Of a stretch of 64,000 nt of DNA, positions 60,125-64,000 are shown in pieces; within the stretch, counting starts at the first letter, position 1; the number at the start of each line of letters is the position of its first letter. The stretch spans positions 1-64,000 of the forward strand of contig JAMPHU010000002.1 of the NCBI GenBank assembly GCA_023663225.1, written 5' to 3'. The notes beneath the pieces were generated by a model that was given only the letters and a program-made list of their open reading frames with translations, was not told the DNA's origin and did no database searches. Position numbers and translations under genes: made by a program. The DNA comes from Candidatus Gastranaerophilales bacterium. GTDB taxonomy: Bacteria > Bacillota > Clostridia > Lachnospirales > Lachnospiraceae.

Positions 60125-61348
60125 TTATTGTGGAATGGATTTAGCATGATCCTAATGTCATTATGTGGAATGATCTCAACCATGCTGATCGTTTTGTTTT
60201 ATGATGCTGCGGCATTAGGGGTGTTTAATCAAGTCAGTGCATATTATGTTGTGGTGTCGCAAATCAGTGTGTGGGGAATCCATATGTCCATTTTGCGAAA
60301 TACGCCTCTATTCCAGGACAATATTAATGAACAAAAAGAATCGCTAATATCGGCTGTAGGGATTGTCATAGTGATTTCTACATCTGTCAGTTTGGGAATA
60401 TGGTGTTTTCTGGCGGGAAGCGTGAACTCGGAGTGGATGGTATCTTTTGTCTATGTCTTGCCGGCGCTGGTCTTTTTTTCCATAAATAAAGTCGTGCTTG
60501 GGTTCTTTAATGGAGCCTCTGCCATGAAGACGTATGCAGCGCTGCAATCGCTGAGAAGTATCTCTATTGTGGCAGCGGTTCTTTTCCTGGCAGTTCGTCA
60601 TGTGCCATATGTAGAAATTTCAAAATGTTTTGTGGCCGGGGAACTCGTGGTAACGGTGGTAAATGTAATACTGTTGGCAAAGAAGGGATTGTTGTCAATA
60701 CATATTTCACTTGATTGGGTAAGACGGCATTTAGTATTTGGAAGTAAGATTATTTTATCAAATTTGGTGCTTGAATTGAATACAAAGATAGATGTAATAT
60801 GTCTGGGTTGGATATTGAACGATGATTATTTAATTGGCATTTATTCGTTTGCGGCACTATTTGCAGAAGGGTTTTACCATATTTTTGTTGTGGTCAGAAG
60901 AAATATCAATCCTTTGATTGCACTAAAATACCAAAAGATAGAAGAAAGAAAGGACGATATAAACACATTTGCGCACGAAATTACTAAAAAGATCAGGGCG
61001 GTAAAGTGGCTTCTATATATTTTAATTGTGATTGGGTATAGCGCTGTCTGCTATATTTTTAACAGAAAAGAATATTTGGCAGGGATTGTTCCGCTGGCTA
61101 TCATCTGTATGGGGATAGCATTAACTGCAAAAAGCATTATCTTTGGCAATTTTTTTTCACAGATTGGGAAACCTGAGAAAGAGTCAATGATAAACATCTG
61201 CACAGTCATGTCTAATATTGCAGGGAATCTGTTTTTTATTCATTTTTTTGATATTGCAGGTGCAGCATTAGCAACCGGGTTGTCGTATCTTGTTTTTGCG
61301 TGTATGCTTAGAGTATGTAGCAAGAGAAGCGAAGGAATTTTAGTATAA
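60089..61348 (+). CDS. Oligosaccharide flippase (second Wzx)
   Basis: This 419-residue polytopic protein of the MVF/Wzx type has about twelve transmembrane helices. MKVVSKNDMKGGLLWNGFSM is the start, with GAAGG 8 bases before ATG 60089; ATG 60071 would add six residues. GVFNQVSAYYVVVSQISVWG, NKVVLGFFNGASAMKTYAAL, LVLELNTKIDVICLGWILND and FAALFAEGFYHIFVVVRRNI are typical flippase segments. It is only weakly similar to the first Wzx by eye. Since block I has no flippase, this one may serve block I or a third repeat unit made by genes right of the window. Confidence 0.88.
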   Translation: MKVVSKNDMKGGLLWNGFSMILMSLCGMISTMLIVLFYDAAALGVFNQVSAYYVVVSQISVWGIHMSILRNTPLFQDNINEQKESLISAVGIVIVISTSVSLGIWCFLAGSVNSEWMVSFVYVLPALVFFSINKVVLGFFNGASAMKTYAALQSLRSISIVAAVLFLAVRHVPYVEISKCFVAGELVVTVVNVILLAKKGLLSIHISLDWVRRHLVFGSKIILSNLVLELNTKIDVICLGWILNDDYLIGIYSFAALFAEGFYHIFVVVRRNINPLIALKYQKIEERKDDINTFAHEITKKIRAVKWLLYILIVIGYSAVCYIFNRKEYLAGIVPLAIICMGIALTAKSIIFGNFFSQIGKPEKESMINICTVMSNIAGNLFFIHFFDIAGAALATGLSYLVFACMLRVCSKRSEGILV

Positions 61349-61384
61349 AGGCGTGCGAATCGATACATAAGGGAGGAATTGCGT

Positions 61385-62473
61385 ATGTTGAGGAATAAAA
61401 CTGTTGCGGTGGTTGTTCCGGCGTATAATGAGGAAAAACAAATTGCAGTTGTATTGAAAACAATGCCGGTTTTTGTGGATAGAATTATTGTTGTCAATGA
61501 TTGTTCTACAGATGGTACTGCGGAAGTTGTGAAGGAATATGTTGAACAAGTTAGGGGGGGTATTGAAATTGCAAGAAAGCCGAATGACATTCAGCCTACA
61601 TTTTTTAATCGGGCGGAAGTAATCGCTTTGGAGATGGAGCGAGAGGAAGAACAATATTATCCCGGGCACACTGTCTATAATGATAATAATACGGATAGAA
61701 TAGTGCTCATCAATAATCTGGAGAACGCGAAGGTGGGAGGTGCAATAGCTGTAGGCTACAAATGGTGCAGAGAGCATTTGATAGATTGCACTGCTGTAAT
61801 GGCAGGGGACGCGCAAATGGATCCTGATGAATTGGAGAGCATCTGTTTACCTATTGTGAATGGAGAAGTGGCGTATACAAAGGGAAATCGCTTAAATCAT
61901 AAGGCGGCCAAGAGGATCATTCCGGCTAAAAGAAGAATTGGAAATTCTATATTATCGGCTCTTACTAAGATTGCTTCGGGATATTGGCGTGTTTCAGATA
62001 CGCAGACAGGTTACACGGCAATTTCCTTGGAAGGTTTGAACAGGATATCAATTTGTCATATATGGAGAGGTTATGGTATGCCAAACGATATGTTGATTAA
62101 GTTGAATATAGCGAAATGTAGAATAAAGGAAGTCCCGATTAAGCCGGTATATGCGGTGGGAGAACAGTCCAAGATGAAAATTAAAAAAATTATTCCAACC
62201 GTCAGTGTGTTATTGTTAAAGGGTTTTTTTGAGCGCATAATCAAAAAATATTGTGTCAATGATTTTCATCCTATTTTTGTTTTTTATTTGACCAGTTTGT
62301 TGTCCTTTATTTCTTCGCTGTATTTTTTTGTGATAATTGTCAGGGCATTGGTGACAGACCGATTAGTGACCAGCGGCACATATCAAGGGTTTGGTATTTT
62401 AGTTTTTGTGACTCTTTTGATGTTTGGATTTGCCATGTGGTTTGATATGTATGATAATGATAACTTACAATAG
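61385..62473 (+). CDS. Membrane-anchored GT2 glycosyltransferase with an insertion
   Basis: This 362-residue enzyme. VAVVVPAYNEEKQIAVVLKT, IIVVNDCSTDGTAEVVKEY, VGGAIAVGYKWCREHLID and VMAGDAQMDPDELESICLPI (DxQ/DxD region), then SDTQTGYTAISLEGL are DPM1/GtrB-like. About 60 extra residues lie between the DG motif and VGGAIAVGY (a segment with FFNRAEVIALEMEREEEQYY). Two C-terminal transmembrane helices anchor it. ATG 61385 lies 8 bases after GGAGG. It probably forms a polyprenyl-phosphate sugar or adds a sugar to a lipid-linked intermediate. Confidence 0.85.
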   Translation: MLRNKTVAVVVPAYNEEKQIAVVLKTMPVFVDRIIVVNDCSTDGTAEVVKEYVEQVRGGIEIARKPNDIQPTFFNRAEVIALEMEREEEQYYPGHTVYNDNNTDRIVLINNLENAKVGGAIAVGYKWCREHLIDCTAVMAGDAQMDPDELESICLPIVNGEVAYTKGNRLNHKAAKRIIPAKRRIGNSILSALTKIASGYWRVSDTQTGYTAISLEGLNRISICHIWRGYGMPNDMLIKLNIAKCRIKEVPIKPVYAVGEQSKMKIKKIIPTVSVLLLKGFFERIIKKYCVNDFHPIFVFYLTSLLSFISSLYFFVIIVRALVTDRLVTSGTYQGFGILVFVTLLMFGFAMWFDMYDNDNLQ

Positions 62474-62538
62474 AAATATTCATGGGTTCTATTTGAATGA
62501 TAGAAGGCAATGAACGATAATGAGGAGTGGCAGGGACA

Positions 62539-63999
62539 ATGCTGTTTAATTCTATGGAGTTTTTAATATTTTTTCCAATCGTGACAGGAGTATTTCTAAT
62601 TATTCCAAGGAAATGCAGATATATCTGGTTATTGATTGCCAGCTATTATTTTTATATGAGTTGGAATCCGAAATATGCCATTTTGATAGCTGTTTCAACC
62701 ATCATTACCTTCATAAGCGGATTGCTGTTAGGGGGGGTAGAACAAAAGTGGATGAAGCAACTTGTGATGGTTGTCTCCCTGATCAGCAATCTGGCAATTT
62801 TGGCAATATTCAAATATGCTGATTTTGTATTACAGACTTTAAGCGATATTGCAATTCACGTGGGATTGTCGCCGATTGATAGGAGATTGGATTTGCTTCT
62901 TCCGGTAGGGATTTCTTTTTATACTTTTCAGGCGCTTAGTTATACGATCGATGTGTATCGTGGAGATATTCGAGCGGAAAAGAATCTCCTAAGATATGCA
63001 TTGTTCGTTTCTTTTTTTCCCCAACTTGTGGCTGGCCCGATTGAAAGATCGGGCAGTTTGTTGACGCAAATACAGAAGATACATGAATTGAAGTTATGGG
63101 ATTTCAAGCGTATTCGAGATGGGTTTCTTTTAATATTTTGGGGCCTGTTTCAAAAATTAGTGATTGCTGACAGAGCAGCTCTTTTGGTTGGGCATGTGTA
63201 TGACCATTATTTGGATTATGGTTTTTTGGAACTGGCTCTGGCATCTGTTCTGTTTGCATTTCAAATCTATTGCGATTTTGGAGGATATAGTAATATTGCC
63301 TGTGGAGCGGCGCAGGTCATGGGAATTTCATTGATGAAAAATTTTCGACAACCTTATTTGGCCACAAGTATCAAAGAATTTTGGAGGAGATGGCATATCT
63401 CTCTGACTTCATGGTTTACGGATTACTTGTACATACCGTTAGGTGGAAATCGAAAAGGGTTATTGAGGAAATACCTTCATATTCTTATTGTTTTTACGGT
63501 CAGTGGTTTGTGGCATGGAGCAAGTTGGAATTTTGTGGCTTGGGGAGGTATTCATGCTGTCTATCAGATTGTTGGGGATATGAAGGCAAAATTGGAACAA
63601 AAGATGAGAAAGACTGCTCCGATGGATTCTTTTAGCCGCAAATTGGGAAAAATGATTCTGACCTTTATCTTGGTGGATATCGCATGGATATTCTTTGCGG
63701 CCGATGATCTGCGCCATGCCTGGCATATTTTTCAACAGATGTCCAGAATTTTTCAGACGACAAGTATATATGCGATTGGCTTGGACAGAGGGAACTGGTT
63801 TATGCTCTGTTTTGGAATCGTTGTCTTGATGATCGTCGATCTGATCCATGAAAAGGGAAAGTCTGTTTTTGTATTGATAGGCCAACAAACAGTTTGGTTT
63901 AGATGGATTTTATATTTGGGTTTGATCTGGTGCATTATTATGTTTGGAATATATGGTATCGGTTATGATACCAGCCAATTCATTTATTTTCAATTTTAA
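62539..63999 (+). CDS. MBOAT family O-acyltransferase (AlgI/DltB-like)
   Basis: This 486-residue polytopic membrane protein starts MLFNSMEFLIFFPIVTGVFL, the usual start of the family. LLPVGISFYTFQALSYTIDV, FFPQLVAGPIERSGSLLTQI, FGGYSNIACGAAQVMGI, FRQPYLATSIKEFWRRWHIS and SGLWHGASWNFVAWGGIHAV (catalytic His) are diagnostic. It transfers acyl groups, usually acetyl, across the membrane to extracytoplasmic polysaccharide. A GTG at 62527 would add four residues. AlgJ/SGNH-type partners usually follow; here the window ends one base after the stop codon. Confidence 0.93.
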   Translation: MLFNSMEFLIFFPIVTGVFLIIPRKCRYIWLLIASYYFYMSWNPKYAILIAVSTIITFISGLLLGGVEQKWMKQLVMVVSLISNLAILAIFKYADFVLQTLSDIAIHVGLSPIDRRLDLLLPVGISFYTFQALSYTIDVYRGDIRAEKNLLRYALFVSFFPQLVAGPIERSGSLLTQIQKIHELKLWDFKRIRDGFLLIFWGLFQKLVIADRAALLVGHVYDHYLDYGFLELALASVLFAFQIYCDFGGYSNIACGAAQVMGISLMKNFRQPYLATSIKEFWRRWHISLTSWFTDYLYIPLGGNRKGLLRKYLHILIVFTVSGLWHGASWNFVAWGGIHAVYQIVGDMKAKLEQKMRKTAPMDSFSRKLGKMILTFILVDIAWIFFAADDLRHAWHIFQQMSRIFQTTSIYAIGLDRGNWFMLCFGIVVLMIVDLIHEKGKSVFVLIGQQTVWFRWILYLGLIWCIIMFGIYGIGYDTSQFIYFQF

Positions 64000-64000
64000 A

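Noticed and set aside
1..64000. CRISPR arrays, tRNA and rRNA genes
   Set aside because: No regularly spaced repeats and no tRNA-like cloverleaf or rRNA sequence were recognised on either strand.

Overview
The window looks like a chromosomal segment of a motile, low-to-moderate GC Gram-positive member of the Clostridia, most likely Lachnospiraceae. The evidence is gene content and order. uvrB-uvrA sits behind a Firmicutes-type LexA box. A mreB/mbl-flhO-flhP-rod block is preceded by a sigma-28-type promoter. recD2, comFC and yvyF are adjacent, and cdaA-cdaR are coupled. A DUF3048 (YerB-like) lipoprotein, a DUF212 membrane protein and a free-standing Spo0A DNA-binding domain are also present. 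No rRNA, tRNA or CRISPR array was seen.

Layout. Positions 1-1.5 kb are a decayed edge: a REP-like palindrome, a frameshifted PIN/VapC toxin, a broken copy of a uvrB segment, and a nucleotide-cyclase-like protein of unknown role. Positions 1.6-22.8 kb are core genome: uvrBA; mbl, flhO, flhP and a FlgJ-like rod gene; recD2; comFC; yvyF; two unknown membrane proteins; cdaA-cdaR; an HPr; leuA; and on the minus strand a YerB-like lipoprotein and a DUF212 protein. A GtrB-like glycosyltransferase and the Spo0A-C gene follow.

Positions 23.2-64 kb are almost entirely cell-surface polysaccharide genes, in three blocks. Block I (23.2-34.2 kb) has a polyprenyl-phosphate sugar transferase, a Wzz-like protein with a degenerate kinase-like tail, an EpsG-type polymerase and five glycosyltransferases, but no flippase. 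Block II (34.2-58.1 kb) starts at a good sigma-A promoter. It has a 4,6-dehydratase, an aminotransferase and a small initiating transferase, then a UDP-uronic acid pathway (acetyltransferase, 6-dehydrogenase, 2-epimerase, Gfo/Idh oxidoreductase), tailoring enzymes, many GT4 glycosyltransferases, Wzy and Wzx. It ends with a HisH-like/HisF-like/PP-loop trio (WbuY-WbuZ-WbuX type) that is known elsewhere to turn N-acetyl sugars into acetamidino sugars. Block III (60.1-64 kb) has a second Wzx, a GT2 and an MBOAT O-acyltransferase. Block II is visibly more A+T-rich than the core, most strongly around 45-49 kb.

Blocks II and III are separated by a scar at 58.04-60.12 kb. Two diverged copies of a roughly 70-base junction (3' end of the membrane gene overlapping the 5' end of wzx) flank transposon remnants and an intact small-protein/GNAT pair that resembles a toxin-antitoxin module.

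The most interesting reading is that block II makes a glycan carrying an acetamidino-uronic acid, and possibly also a free 4-amino sugar. That would be a zwitterionic surface polysaccharide in a Gram-positive gut-type bacterium. All functional statements come from motif and family recognition by eye; no database search was run.
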